A program made the position numbers and the translations under genes. Under the pieces are notes generated by a model. It did not search any database. It had not been told where the DNA came from and saw only the letters and a program-made list of their open reading frames with translations. Positions 44,049-51,772 of a DNA stretch of 64,000 bases are shown one piece after another (within the stretch, counting starts at the first letter, position 1; each line of letters begins with the position of its first letter). Source of the DNA: JAWPMT01 sp965227935 (GTDB lineage Bacteria > Bacteroidota > Bacteroidia > Cytophagales > Cyclobacteriaceae); NCBI GenBank assembly GCA_965227935.1, contig CBDDGS010000043.1, positions 806,001-870,000 on the forward strand. The letters are read 5' to 3'.

Positions 44049-45197
44049 ATGATTCCATACGGCAAACAAGAAATCACACAGGAAGACATCGATACGGTCG
44101 TTGCTACGCTGCAGTCTGACTTCCTGACGCAAGGACCTAAGATCCGCGAGTTCGAAGAGGCTTTTGCGCAGAAGATCGGAGCAAAATATGCCGTGGCAGT
44201 CGCCAATGGGACGGCGGCTCTGCACCTGTGTGCGCTCGCGTTGGGTGTAGATCAAAACACGCGCACAATCACCAGCCCGATCACATTTGCGGCTTCCTCC
44301 AATTGCATCCTTTACTGCGGTGGTTCAGTGGACTTCGCTGATGTCGATCCCGAAACGATTTTGCTGGACCTCAACAAAGTCGAAGATCTCATTAAAAGCA
44401 AACCCGATGGCTACTACCAGGGAATCACCCCGGTGTCCTTTGCCGGCCTACCGGTCCCCATGCATGAGTTTCGAACTCTGGCGGACAAATATGGGCTTTG
44501 GATCATCGAAGATGCGTGCCATGCCCCGGGTGGCAGTTTCCAGGATGGAGCTGGCCAGAAGATCTACAGCGGCAGCTGCCAGTATAGCGATCTGGCGATC
44601 TTCTCTTTTCACCCTGTGAAGCACATCGCCACTGGTGAAGGTGGGATGGTAACCACGAGCGATGAAGAGCTCTACAAAAAGTTGCTTCTCTTCCGTACAC
44701 ACGGCATTACCAAAGATCCCGATGCGATGGAGCAAAACGATGGGGGCTGGTACTACGAAATGCAAGTGCTTGGCTACAACTACCGTCTCTCTGACATCCA
44801 TGCGGCTCTGGGTCTCAGTCAGCTCAGTCGATTGACGGCAAACGTCGAGCATCGCAACCGCCTCGCGCGGCGCTACGATGAAGCCTTCAGCGGGATGCCT
44901 GTCACCACCATCCCCGTCCGTCCAGGTTCGACGAATGCCTACCACCTGTATGTCATCCAGACGGAACAGCGAAAAGCCCTGTACGACTTCCTCCGAACCA
45001 AGAATATCTTCGCCCAGGTGCATTACATCCCTGTGCATATGCTGCCGTTTTATCAGCGGCTGGGATGGAAAAAGGGTGACCTGCCCGTTGCTGAAGCCTA
45101 TTATGACCGCTGTCTCAGTTTGCCGATGTACCATTCGATGGCCGATGCACAGCAGGATCAAGTTGTAAGCGCCATAAAAGAGTTCTTTGAGCAATGA
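44049..45197 (+). CDS. pseC: PseC aminotransferase (UDP-4-amino-4,6-dideoxy-AltNAc)
   Basis: 382 residues, DegT/DnrJ/EryC1 fold-type-I PLP enzyme. IPYGKQEITQEDIDTVVATL, KYAVAVANGTAALHLCALAL, TSPITFAASSNCILYCGGSV, WIIEDACHAPGGSFQD and the PLP-lysine block FSFHPVKHIATGEGGM are characteristic of PseC. It converts the 4-keto product of PseB to the 4-amino sugar, second step of pseudaminic acid synthesis. PseB is not found in the window. Overlaps the next gene by 4 bp. Confidence 0.93.
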   Translation: MIPYGKQEITQEDIDTVVATLQSDFLTQGPKIREFEEAFAQKIGAKYAVAVANGTAALHLCALALGVDQNTRTITSPITFAASSNCILYCGGSVDFADVDPETILLDLNKVEDLIKSKPDGYYQGITPVSFAGLPVPMHEFRTLADKYGLWIIEDACHAPGGSFQDGAGQKIYSGSCQYSDLAIFSFHPVKHIATGEGGMVTTSDEELYKKLLLFRTHGITKDPDAMEQNDGGWYYEMQVLGYNYRLSDIHAALGLSQLSRLTANVEHRNRLARRYDEAFSGMPVTTIPVRPGSTNAYHLYVIQTEQRKALYDFLRTKNIFAQVHYIPVHMLPFYQRLGWKKGDLPVAEAYYDRCLSLPMYHSMADAQQDQVVSAIKEFFEQ

Positions 45198-46036
45198 AGA
45201 TCGGTGCCATCATCCAGGCCCGTATGGGCAGCTCGCGATTGCCGGGGAAGGTGCTAAAGCCGTTGCCCTTCCACGGAGACGAGACCTCATTGCATCATGT
45301 CGTAAAGCGCCTGAGGCACGTGAAGAAGATTGGGGAGGTGATCATCGCCACGACTACTGAGTCCGACGATGATGCCATTGTGGCGAAGGCCAAGGAAATG
45401 CATGTACCTCACTTCCGGGGGAGTGAACGTCACGTTCTTGAGCGTTTTTATTTCGCGGCAAAACAGTTCGACCTGGACTATGTACTGCGGATCACCAGCG
45501 ATTGCCCTGTCCTGGACCCCATCGTGGTGCAGCAAGTGATCGACTTGCACTTCAGTGAAATTTCCGATTTTACCAGCAGCGGCCTTCGTCGCAGTTTCCC
45601 GATCGGACAAGACGCGAGCCTATTCAGCTTTGATATGCTCGAGGAAGCTTATCGCAACGCAAAACATGACTATGAAAAGGAGCACGTAACTACCTACTTC
45701 TACAAGACGCATCCCGAAAAATACCGGATCGAAGTTCTGAAGGCTCCTGAGATGTGGACCGATCCGAACCTCAGACTCACCCTCGATACACCGGAGGATT
45801 ACATTCTACTGTGCTGCATCTTCGACGAGTTGTACCAGGAGAACGAGCTCTTCGGTCTGGATGAGATCACAAATCTTCTCCATCGCAAGCCCTACTTGAG
45901 AGAGATCAATTCCGATGTAGTGCATAAGAACATCGCACTCGGGTTGTCGGAGCAAGTATCGGCCATTCTGCCGGTCATCAAAGAACAGGGCTACGAAGCG
46001 CTGGAAAAATTGCTGCTTTCGATTAAATTCGAATGA
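45194..46036 (+). CDS. SpsF/PseF-type cytidylyltransferase
   Basis: 280 residues. The nucleotide loop IIQARMGSSRLPGKVLKPL and the Asp-bearing YVLRITSDCPVLDP belong to the SpsF branch (COG1861) of nucleotidyltransferases; VTTYFYKTHPEKYRIEVLK, WTDPNLRLTLDTPEDY follow. In pseudaminic acid loci this protein fills the place of PseF, activating the sugar with CTP to CMP-Pse. Start ATGA-coupled to pseC. Confidence 0.85.
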   Translation: MKIGAIIQARMGSSRLPGKVLKPLPFHGDETSLHHVVKRLRHVKKIGEVIIATTTESDDDAIVAKAKEMHVPHFRGSERHVLERFYFAAKQFDLDYVLRITSDCPVLDPIVVQQVIDLHFSEISDFTSSGLRRSFPIGQDASLFSFDMLEEAYRNAKHDYEKEHVTTYFYKTHPEKYRIEVLKAPEMWTDPNLRLTLDTPEDYILLCCIFDELYQENELFGLDEITNLLHRKPYLREINSDVVHKNIALGLSEQVSAILPVIKEQGYEALEKLLLSIKFE

Positions 46037-46058
46037 ACTATCTCACCTAACGAAATCA

Positions 46059-47077
46059 ATGGTTTTCATCAAGGTTGATGCTAATCCTACCATAGGCATG
46101 GGGCACCTGACGAGGTGTCTGATGATTGCCCGCGCTTTAAAAAAAAAAATTTCACCGTAAGCTTCATCCTCGTCAACAGTAGCGAAGAAGTCATCCATCG
46201 AGTACGGGAAGAGTTCGCAGTACCAGAGACCTTGTCTGGCGACTCATGGCTGGCATTCGTCAAGCAGCAAAAAGGTCCAAGGCTCCTCATCGTCGATAGT
46301 GATGATAAGGCGCTGTATGAGCCCTCCATACAGCGGGAGATACGTGCATCAGGGACCAGACTGATGTACATCACCATCGATAGCACCACGCATTACCATG
46401 CGGACGTCGTCTTCAATCAAAACATCCTGGCTCTTTCACAAACCTATACTTCCGAGCCACATACGCGGCTTCTTCTTGGTCCCAACTATTTCGTCTTCAA
46501 GGAAGAATTCAGGAGTGCAGGGCGCCCTTACCGCGATCAGAGCATCTACTCCATGCTGGTAGCCTTTGGCGGCGGAGATCAGCACAACCTGACGCTACAG
46601 GCGCTGCAGGTGTTACTGGATGATTCCTTTGAGGCCGTGGAGCATATCCATGTTGTCTGCGGGAGACTCAACCCCCACCTTGAGCAGATTCGAAGGGTTG
46701 CCGAAGGGGCACCCAACGGCCGGGTTTCGCTGCATGTCGATACTCAGCATATGAAGGAAATCATGGAGGAATGTGACGCTGCCTTAATCTCCTTTGGGCT
46801 TACTTTTTGGGAGCTGGTAGTATTGGGAGTGCCGGCACTGGTGATTGGATCCTCCCCACGGGAAAAAATGCTTTTTGACGCATTACAGGATTCACGGTAC
46901 TTCTACCCCATAGGCACCTATGATCAGCCAGACTTGCCGCAGCGGATGAATAAAGCCATGACGAGTGTACTGTCTGGAAATCGTAAGCACTTCAAATCAT
47001 TGCCCACGCTGCAAGCCGAGGTCAACCCTCAGGGTCTGGAAAATCTCATCACCGAGATTACAAAAATATTGCAGTAG
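46059..47077 (+). CDS. pseG: PseG, UDP-sugar hydrolase, split by a frameshift at an A11 run
   Basis: The N-terminal frame starts at the ATG 46059: MVFIKVDANPTIGMGHLTRC, with the catalytic His in the GMGHLTR loop of PseG. At the A11 run (46139-46149) it goes on to a stop (KKISP-stop). The remainder, from NFTVSFILVNSSEEV to the C-terminus, is in the -1 frame and contains MLVAFGGGDQHNLTLQALQV, CDAALISFGLTFWELVVLGV and PALVIGSS, typical of the PseG GT-B fold. A downstream GTG start (46115) would give a protein without the catalytic loop. One extra A, or a -1 slip, restores an intact ~339-residue enzyme that removes UDP in step four of the pathway. Flanking genes are intact. Confidence 0.88.
46139..46149 (+). 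other. A11 homopolymer at the pseG frame switch
   Basis: Eleven A residues follow GCTTT. Reading frame 1 gives TTA AAA AAA AAA ATT TCA CCG TAA; the downstream frame needs AAT TTC ACC. A run of twelve (or a -1 slip) joins the two halves. Runs of this length are prone to polymerase slippage, and also to sequencing error. Confidence 0.9.
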
Positions 47078-47095
47078 CTTTGAACCAGAACTGCC

Positions 47096-47587
47096 ATGGA
47101 TCAGCTGGAAATAGTACCCGCCACGGTCTCCCACTATGATGACTATTTTCGCCTTCGGTGCGAAGAAAAAAACCTGTACTGGACCGGATACGAGGCGGCC
47201 CCCGACTATCACCAATTCAATGAATGGTATCGACGGCGTATCAATGACGCCAACCGAAAATTATACTTGCTGCTGAAAGACGGTCATTGCGTAGGATCAC
47301 TCAACATCGACTATGTAGACCAGGAAGCGGGAGTCGGCTATAGCGTCATGACGAGCCACGAAGGTCAGGGTCTTGGCAGCCACTTGCTAGCTGAGGCTGT
47401 GAAATTGGTCAGCGACGCAAGGCGCGACAGACCAGAAGTACAGGTTATAAAGGCATGGATTTTTATTGAAAATCAAGCTTCAGCACGCGTTGCTGAGAAA
47501 AACGGATTTGAACGTAGCGATGAATTGGTCACCCGAAAGCGGTTTGGGAAACCAGCAAAGTTCTACTTGTATCAGAGGACCTTATAA
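47096..47587 (+). CDS. GNAT acetyltransferase, candidate PseH
   Basis: 163 residues. GNAT fold with YLLLKDGHCVGSLNIDYVD, the acetyl-CoA loop in MTSHEGQGLGSHLLAEAVKL, and AWIFIENQASARVAEKNGFE. In this operon an N-acetyltransferase is needed for step three (4-amino acetylation, PseH), and no other GNAT is present, so PseH is the most likely role (inference from context). Eighteen bp after pseG. Confidence 0.8.
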   Translation: MDQLEIVPATVSHYDDYFRLRCEEKNLYWTGYEAAPDYHQFNEWYRRRINDANRKLYLLLKDGHCVGSLNIDYVDQEAGVGYSVMTSHEGQGLGSHLLAEAVKLVSDARRDRPEVQVIKAWIFIENQASARVAEKNGFERSDELVTRKRFGKPAKFYLYQRTL

Positions 47588-47596
47588 ATAGTTTGG

Positions 47597-48796
47597 ATGA
47601 AGAGAATACTAATTGTCGGTGCTGGATATGACCAGACGTTCGCCATCAAAGCCGCCAAGGATATGGGACATGAAGTCCTGACGGTGGACATCAACCCACA
47701 GGCTCCTGGCGTGAAGTGGGCCGACAAATTCGAACAGATCAGTATCGTCGACGAGGAAGGCATCACAGAATACGCTCGCAGAGAGCAAGTCGATGGCATA
47801 ACGACGGTCGCCTCCGAAAAATGTATCCCTCTGATCGCAAAAATCTGCAAGAAACTGAACTTACCAGGAATCTCCCCTGAAACCGCTAAGCTGGCGACGA
47901 ATAAAATCGCCATGAAAAAGCGGTTTGCGGAGAGGGGTGTCACGACAGCTGCCTTTGCAGAAATATGCACCTATGATGAACTTGAAACCTTTATCGACAA
48001 GAACGCGGGCCCATGGGTGATCAAACCCAGCGACAGCTCCGGGCAGCGCGGCATCAAGATGTTTGACCAACGTGAGCACCTGTTGGAATACTACGAGGAG
48101 GCACGCAAGTACGCCACAGATGGAGAGGCTATCGTAGAGCAGTACATCGAAGGGCCGGAGATCAATGTATGCGCCGTCGTCATGGACGGGGATGTCAAAA
48201 TCCTGTCGTTATCAGACCGAATCACAGATGTCAAGAATTTTGGCATCGCCATCAAGCATCTTGTCCCTGCCAATCTTACCGCAGAGGGATACGACGCTGT
48301 CGCCAAAGAATCGATCAAAGCCATTCGCGCCATCGACATGGAAACGGGCATCGCCTATCCTCAGGTACTCATGAGCAAGGAGGGCCCTTATGTCGTGGAG
48401 ATTGCGGCCAGAATGCCTGGAGGCAACAACCGCGAGATAGCCATGTACACAAGCGGTATCGACATGGTCCGGGTAGCAGTCTGGCAGGCCCTCGGAGAGC
48501 GACCGTCATGGGAGGAAATGGTGACTGAAGAGATACACCCCGCGACATGCGTGCGGTTCATCACCCGAAACGATATTCCACCCCAAATTCGACAAGTATC
48601 GTCCCTTCAGGGATTAGATCAGGCGGCATCTTCGGAAGGCATGAAAGAACTCTTTATGTTTTTGAAAGAAGGGGATGCCGTGCCGGACCTTGCGACTTCA
48701 GGTGCTCGCTTTGGAGGCTTGATCGCCGTCGGCAGTGACCGTCAGCAAGCGGCAGATAGGGCCGAACAAGCATACAAGAAAATACTGATCGAATGA
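47597..48796 (+). CDS. ATP-grasp enzyme in the nonulosonic-acid operon
   Basis: 399 residues. A Rossmann-like pre-ATP-grasp domain (RILIVGAGYDQTFAIKAAKD, EVLTVDINPQAPGVKWADKF), then the ATP-grasp fold: GPWVIKPSDSSGQRGIKM, AIVEQYIEGPEINVCAVVMD, GPYVVEIAARMPGGNNREIA with the Mg-binding Glu/Asn. ATP-grasp proteins make amide or thioester bonds by acyl phosphate (family knowledge). It is not part of the core Pse pathway; it may attach an amino acid or other acyl group to the sugar (inference). Overlaps the methyltransferase gene by 4 bp. Confidence 0.88.
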   Translation: MKRILIVGAGYDQTFAIKAAKDMGHEVLTVDINPQAPGVKWADKFEQISIVDEEGITEYARREQVDGITTVASEKCIPLIAKICKKLNLPGISPETAKLATNKIAMKKRFAERGVTTAAFAEICTYDELETFIDKNAGPWVIKPSDSSGQRGIKMFDQREHLLEYYEEARKYATDGEAIVEQYIEGPEINVCAVVMDGDVKILSLSDRITDVKNFGIAIKHLVPANLTAEGYDAVAKESIKAIRAIDMETGIAYPQVLMSKEGPYVVEIAARMPGGNNREIAMYTSGIDMVRVAVWQALGERPSWEEMVTEEIHPATCVRFITRNDIPPQIRQVSSLQGLDQAASSEGMKELFMFLKEGDAVPDLATSGARFGGLIAVGSDRQQAADRAEQAYKKILIE

Positions 48797-49677
48797 CACC
48801 TGAGGTAATTAAAAACAAATACGGCTACTACGAACTGGCCAACAAACCCACGGAGGCAGAGCTGAAGGAATACTACCAGGAAAAGTACTATCAGCAGAAC
48901 CAGGGTGCGTATCAGAAGAGCTACAACGATGACGAAAGGACCTTCCTTGCCAGTCGCGTCAACCGCAAGCTGGAGATCATCAAAGAAGAGACGAACCTGC
49001 AGGGACCGGGCCGGGTGCTTGATGTAGGCTGTGGCGAAGGTTGGACGCTGAATTTCTTTGACAAGGAAGGTTGGGAAGTGAGTGGCCTGGAGTACAGTGA
49101 CTTTGGGCTGATGCAATTCAACGCGCACCTCAGAGACGCTCTCACGGCCGGAGATGTTTGGAGCAATCTGGGTCAATTGATTGCGGATGGCAAGCAATAC
49201 GATGTGGTCATCCTCGACAACGTCCTGGAGCACGTAATAGACCCATCTCGGATGATCGCCCAGCTACAACATATCCTTGCACCACAGGGTATATTGATCA
49301 TCGAGGTGCCCAACGATTTCTCCCGACTGCAGGCTCTCCTGCTTGACGAGGGGCAAATCGATCGACAGTTTTGGGTCACCGCGCCCGATCACATTTCTTA
49401 CTTCAACAAAGAAGGACTCACGAATCTGGCAGCTGCCAAAGGCTGGGATTTGGCGCGCTTTTCTACGGACTACCCAATAGACCTCAACCTCTTAAACCCT
49501 GACAGCAACTACGTCATGGATAAAACGAAGGGGCGAAACGTCCATCTCGCAAGGGTGGCCTTCGAAAACCTTCTGGACGAGTTACCCACAAAGGATGTCA
49601 ATACATTTTATGAGGCTCTGGCTCAATTGGGTCTGGGCAGGAACTTGACAGCGTTCTTCAAAAAATCACTTTCATGA
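48793..49677 (+). CDS. Class I SAM-dependent methyltransferase
   Basis: 294 residues. The SAM-binding motif I is VLDVGCGEGWTLNFFDKEGW, motif II VSGLEYSDFGL, and QYDVVILDNVLEHVIDPSRM is motif III/IV of the Methyltransf_23 (UbiG-like) type. The N-terminus (YYQEKYYQQNQGAYQK) resembles SAM enzymes of capsule and O-antigen clusters. Likely methylates the nonulosonic acid or its substituent. ATGA-coupled on both sides. Confidence 0.88.
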   Translation: MTPEVIKNKYGYYELANKPTEAELKEYYQEKYYQQNQGAYQKSYNDDERTFLASRVNRKLEIIKEETNLQGPGRVLDVGCGEGWTLNFFDKEGWEVSGLEYSDFGLMQFNAHLRDALTAGDVWSNLGQLIADGKQYDVVILDNVLEHVIDPSRMIAQLQHILAPQGILIIEVPNDFSRLQALLLDEGQIDRQFWVTAPDHISYFNKEGLTNLAAAKGWDLARFSTDYPIDLNLLNPDSNYVMDKTKGRNVHLARVAFENLLDELPTKDVNTFYEALAQLGLGRNLTAFFKKSLS

Positions 49678-50714
49678 GAATAAAAGACAGAGCAATCGCC
49701 GAAGGGCACCCTACCTACATCATCGCTGAGCTCTCTGCCAATCACAACAATGACCTCGATCTGGCCAAACGCACGATCGATGCCATCAAGGAAACGGGTG
49801 CCGACGCGGTGAAGACGCAGACATTCACGCCCGACAGCATCACGCTTGATTCCGACCGGGAAATCTTCAAGACACGCAAAGACAGCCTCTGGGCAGGAGA
49901 GAAGCTCTACAACCTCTACGAAAAGGCGGCGATGCCCAACGAGTGGCAAGGGCAGCTCAAGGCATATGCAGAGGGGCTCGGTCTGGACTTTTTCTCAAGC
50001 CCTTTTGACAGGGAGGCCGTGGATCTTCTCGAGGGCCTCGATGTTCCTGCATATAAGATCGCCTCACTCGAGATCACTGACATCCCCCTCATCGAGTATG
50101 TGGCCTCCAAACAGAAGCCCATCATCATTTCTACAGGCATTGCCTCCCTCAAGGACATTGAACTGGCCGTCAACACGTGCCGGAAAGCAGGCAATAATCA
50201 AATCGCCCTGCTCAAGTGTACCAGTGCCTATCCTACTCCTCTCAGTGAGGTGAACTTGAAAAATATCCCGCTGCTGCAGGACACATTTGGCGTCGTGCCT
50301 GGTCTTTCGGATCATACCATGTCGACCACAGTACCGGTGGCCGCGGTCGCCCTGGGAGCACGAATCATCGAGAAGCACATCATCCTGGATCGGGCGCTTG
50401 GGGGCGTTGATTCCGCTTTTTCACTGGACAAGGACGAATTCAAAGCGATGGTGGAAGCCGTGCGCAATACTGAAGAAGCCCTCGGTAGCCGGTCCTATGT
50501 GCAAACGGAGAAAATGCAGAAAGCCAGTATTTCGGCGCGCTCCCTGATCGTGGTGAAGGATATGAAAGCGGGACAGCCATTCACTGCTGAAAATCTGAAA
50601 TCCCTGCGACCTGGGTATGGACTGCATCCCTCTCACCTGGCAAGCATCCTGGGAAAGGAATGCCGTGTAGCCATTGAGAGAGGGACTCCTTTATCGTGGG
50701 ACCTGATCGGGTGA
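49674..50714 (+). CDS. pseI: PseI, pseudaminic acid synthase
   Basis: 346 residues. NeuB-type TIM barrel (AIAEGHPTYIIAELSANHNN, GADAVKTQTFTPDSITLDS, GLDFFSSPFDREAVDLLEGL, KPIIISTGIASLKDIELAV, VPGLSDHTMSTTVPVAAVAL, IEKHIILDRALGGVDSAFSL) followed by a SAF/antifreeze-like domain (ISARSLIVVKDMKAGQPFTA). Condenses the trideoxy sugar released by PseG with phosphoenolpyruvate. QTFTPDS and DSAFSLD favour PseI over NeuB. Last gene of the operon, coupled by a 4-bp overlap. Confidence 0.95.
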   Translation: MRIKDRAIAEGHPTYIIAELSANHNNDLDLAKRTIDAIKETGADAVKTQTFTPDSITLDSDREIFKTRKDSLWAGEKLYNLYEKAAMPNEWQGQLKAYAEGLGLDFFSSPFDREAVDLLEGLDVPAYKIASLEITDIPLIEYVASKQKPIIISTGIASLKDIELAVNTCRKAGNNQIALLKCTSAYPTPLSEVNLKNIPLLQDTFGVVPGLSDHTMSTTVPVAAVALGARIIEKHIILDRALGGVDSAFSLDKDEFKAMVEAVRNTEEALGSRSYVQTEKMQKASISARSLIVVKDMKAGQPFTAENLKSLRPGYGLHPSHLASILGKECRVAIERGTPLSWDLIG

Positions 50715-50724
50715 ACCCTCAGGA

Positions 50725-51246
50725 TCAGAAGAAGAAAGAAAAGCCTACTTGCGCCTGGAAGACATTTTCAAAGGTGTCGTTAAGAGATATGGCATATCTC
50801 AACGTTGGCTCAATACTGACCATATCTCCCATGAAAAATGCATAGCCTCCCTGCAAGCCCAGGTAGACTGGATCGTCGCCTCCAAATACATCATCTCCCG
50901 ATTGACCAGTGACGTCAACTTGTATTGGGACGTTGGTAACAGCGTAGTACTTGGCACCAACTTTCCAGGAGAAGAAGCCTGATCCATCGATATCGCCATA
51001 GCCTAACCCCACTTTTCCCGCAAGATTATCAATAAGGAAATAGCCGAATTCTCCACCAATATTCCAAACAGTGAATTCATCAGTCTGCGTGAGCAAGAAC
51101 CCAGTTCCTCCTCCCGAGAGTCCTCCCAGGCTACCCAAGGTGGTATTGATATCAATGACAGCCTTTCCCTGGTCGGTAGGTCCATCCTGGGCGCTCGCAG
51201 ATAGGAAAGAGGCCAAAAGAAGTGAGACGAAAATGATGCGTTTCAT
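50725..51246 (-). CDS. Small outer-membrane beta-barrel protein
   Basis: 173 residues from the ATG at 51246 (MKRIIFVSLLLASFLSASAQ, cleavage after SAQ). The mature chain looks like an OmpX/OmpW-sized 8-strand barrel: VWNIGGEFGYFLIDNLAGKV, GLGYGDIDGSGFFSWKVGAK, VYLGLQGGYAFFMGDM and the closing strand VFQAQVGFSFFF. Convergent with the nonulosonic-acid operon (10-bp gap). Role unknown. Confidence 0.82.
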   Translation of the reverse strand: MKRIIFVSLLLASFLSASAQDGPTDQGKAVIDINTTLGSLGGLSGGGTGFLLTQTDEFTVWNIGGEFGYFLIDNLAGKVGLGYGDIDGSGFFSWKVGAKYYAVTNVPIQVDVTGQSGDDVFGGDDPVYLGLQGGYAFFMGDMVSIEPTLRYAISLNDTFENVFQAQVGFSFFF

Positions 51247-51431
51247 AACTGATAACTCTTTGATTTTCAACGGAAGTTATCAACGATTACTGCTGCATTT
51301 GATGACATTTGACAGACCCGATAAAAATCATAAAGTGCCTGGTTCAGCCAATTTGGGAGACCATAAATTTCAGAATGTGCGGCGTCCCAGCCTGAATAAA
51401 TCCAGGCGATATTCGGAGGCACTACCGTATC

Positions 51432-51449
51432 GCCGGTGTCTCCACCGGC
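51432..51449. repeat. Solitary REP-like hairpin
   Basis: GCCGGTG, loop TCTC, CACCGGC: a perfect 7-bp stem whose centre GTGTCTCCAC is identical to the left REP of the RAYT unit. Lies in the 526-bp gap between the barrel gene and the ABC permease. Confidence 0.5.
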
Positions 51450-51469
51450 TGAACTGAGCGCCTTGCGGA

Positions 51470-51610
51470 AGGTAACGGCAGGCCCGTCCGCGCAGGGCTG
51501 CCAAGAGGCCGGCACTGCAGTGGAGAGGTATGCGATTCCAGGTCATAAGACCATGGCCCCCTCTCGACTGCAGGGGCCTGTGGCTGGACGCCCCAAAACC
51601 TCAAAAAATT
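51470..51610. other. Structured gene-free stretch of unknown nature
   Basis: CTGCAGTGGAGAGG (51515-51528) pairs with CCTCTCGACTGCAG (51560-51573) at 13 of 14 positions, enclosing a small GGTC-ATAA-GACC hairpin (51541-51552); GGCAGGCCC/GGGCTGCC near 51478-51502 is another stem. No coding frame is convincing. Could be an RNA or a dispersed repeat; the rest of 51247-51772 shows nothing I can name. Confidence 0.35.
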
Positions 51611-51772
51611 CAGAAGACAACAACAGCGCTTTCTCCTTTTTGTATCAAAAACAAACATAGACCTGTACGCTGTGCGTCGATATTGCAGCTAAAGAAACCA
51701 TAAGTCATTGATTAACTGAAAGTTGTGATTAGGGTACGATTTTGGGAAATGTGTCACCAAACTTAACCGGAC

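Noticed and set aside
46115..47077. Independent short PseG-like gene starting at GTG 46115
   Set aside because: It would lack the catalytic GMGHLTR loop, which is present just upstream in the other frame; one gene with a frame switch explains both parts.
51422..51658. 78-residue Pro/Arg-rich open frame on the minus strand
   Set aside because: It coincides with the hairpin-rich stretch and its composition follows the DNA structure rather than a protein.
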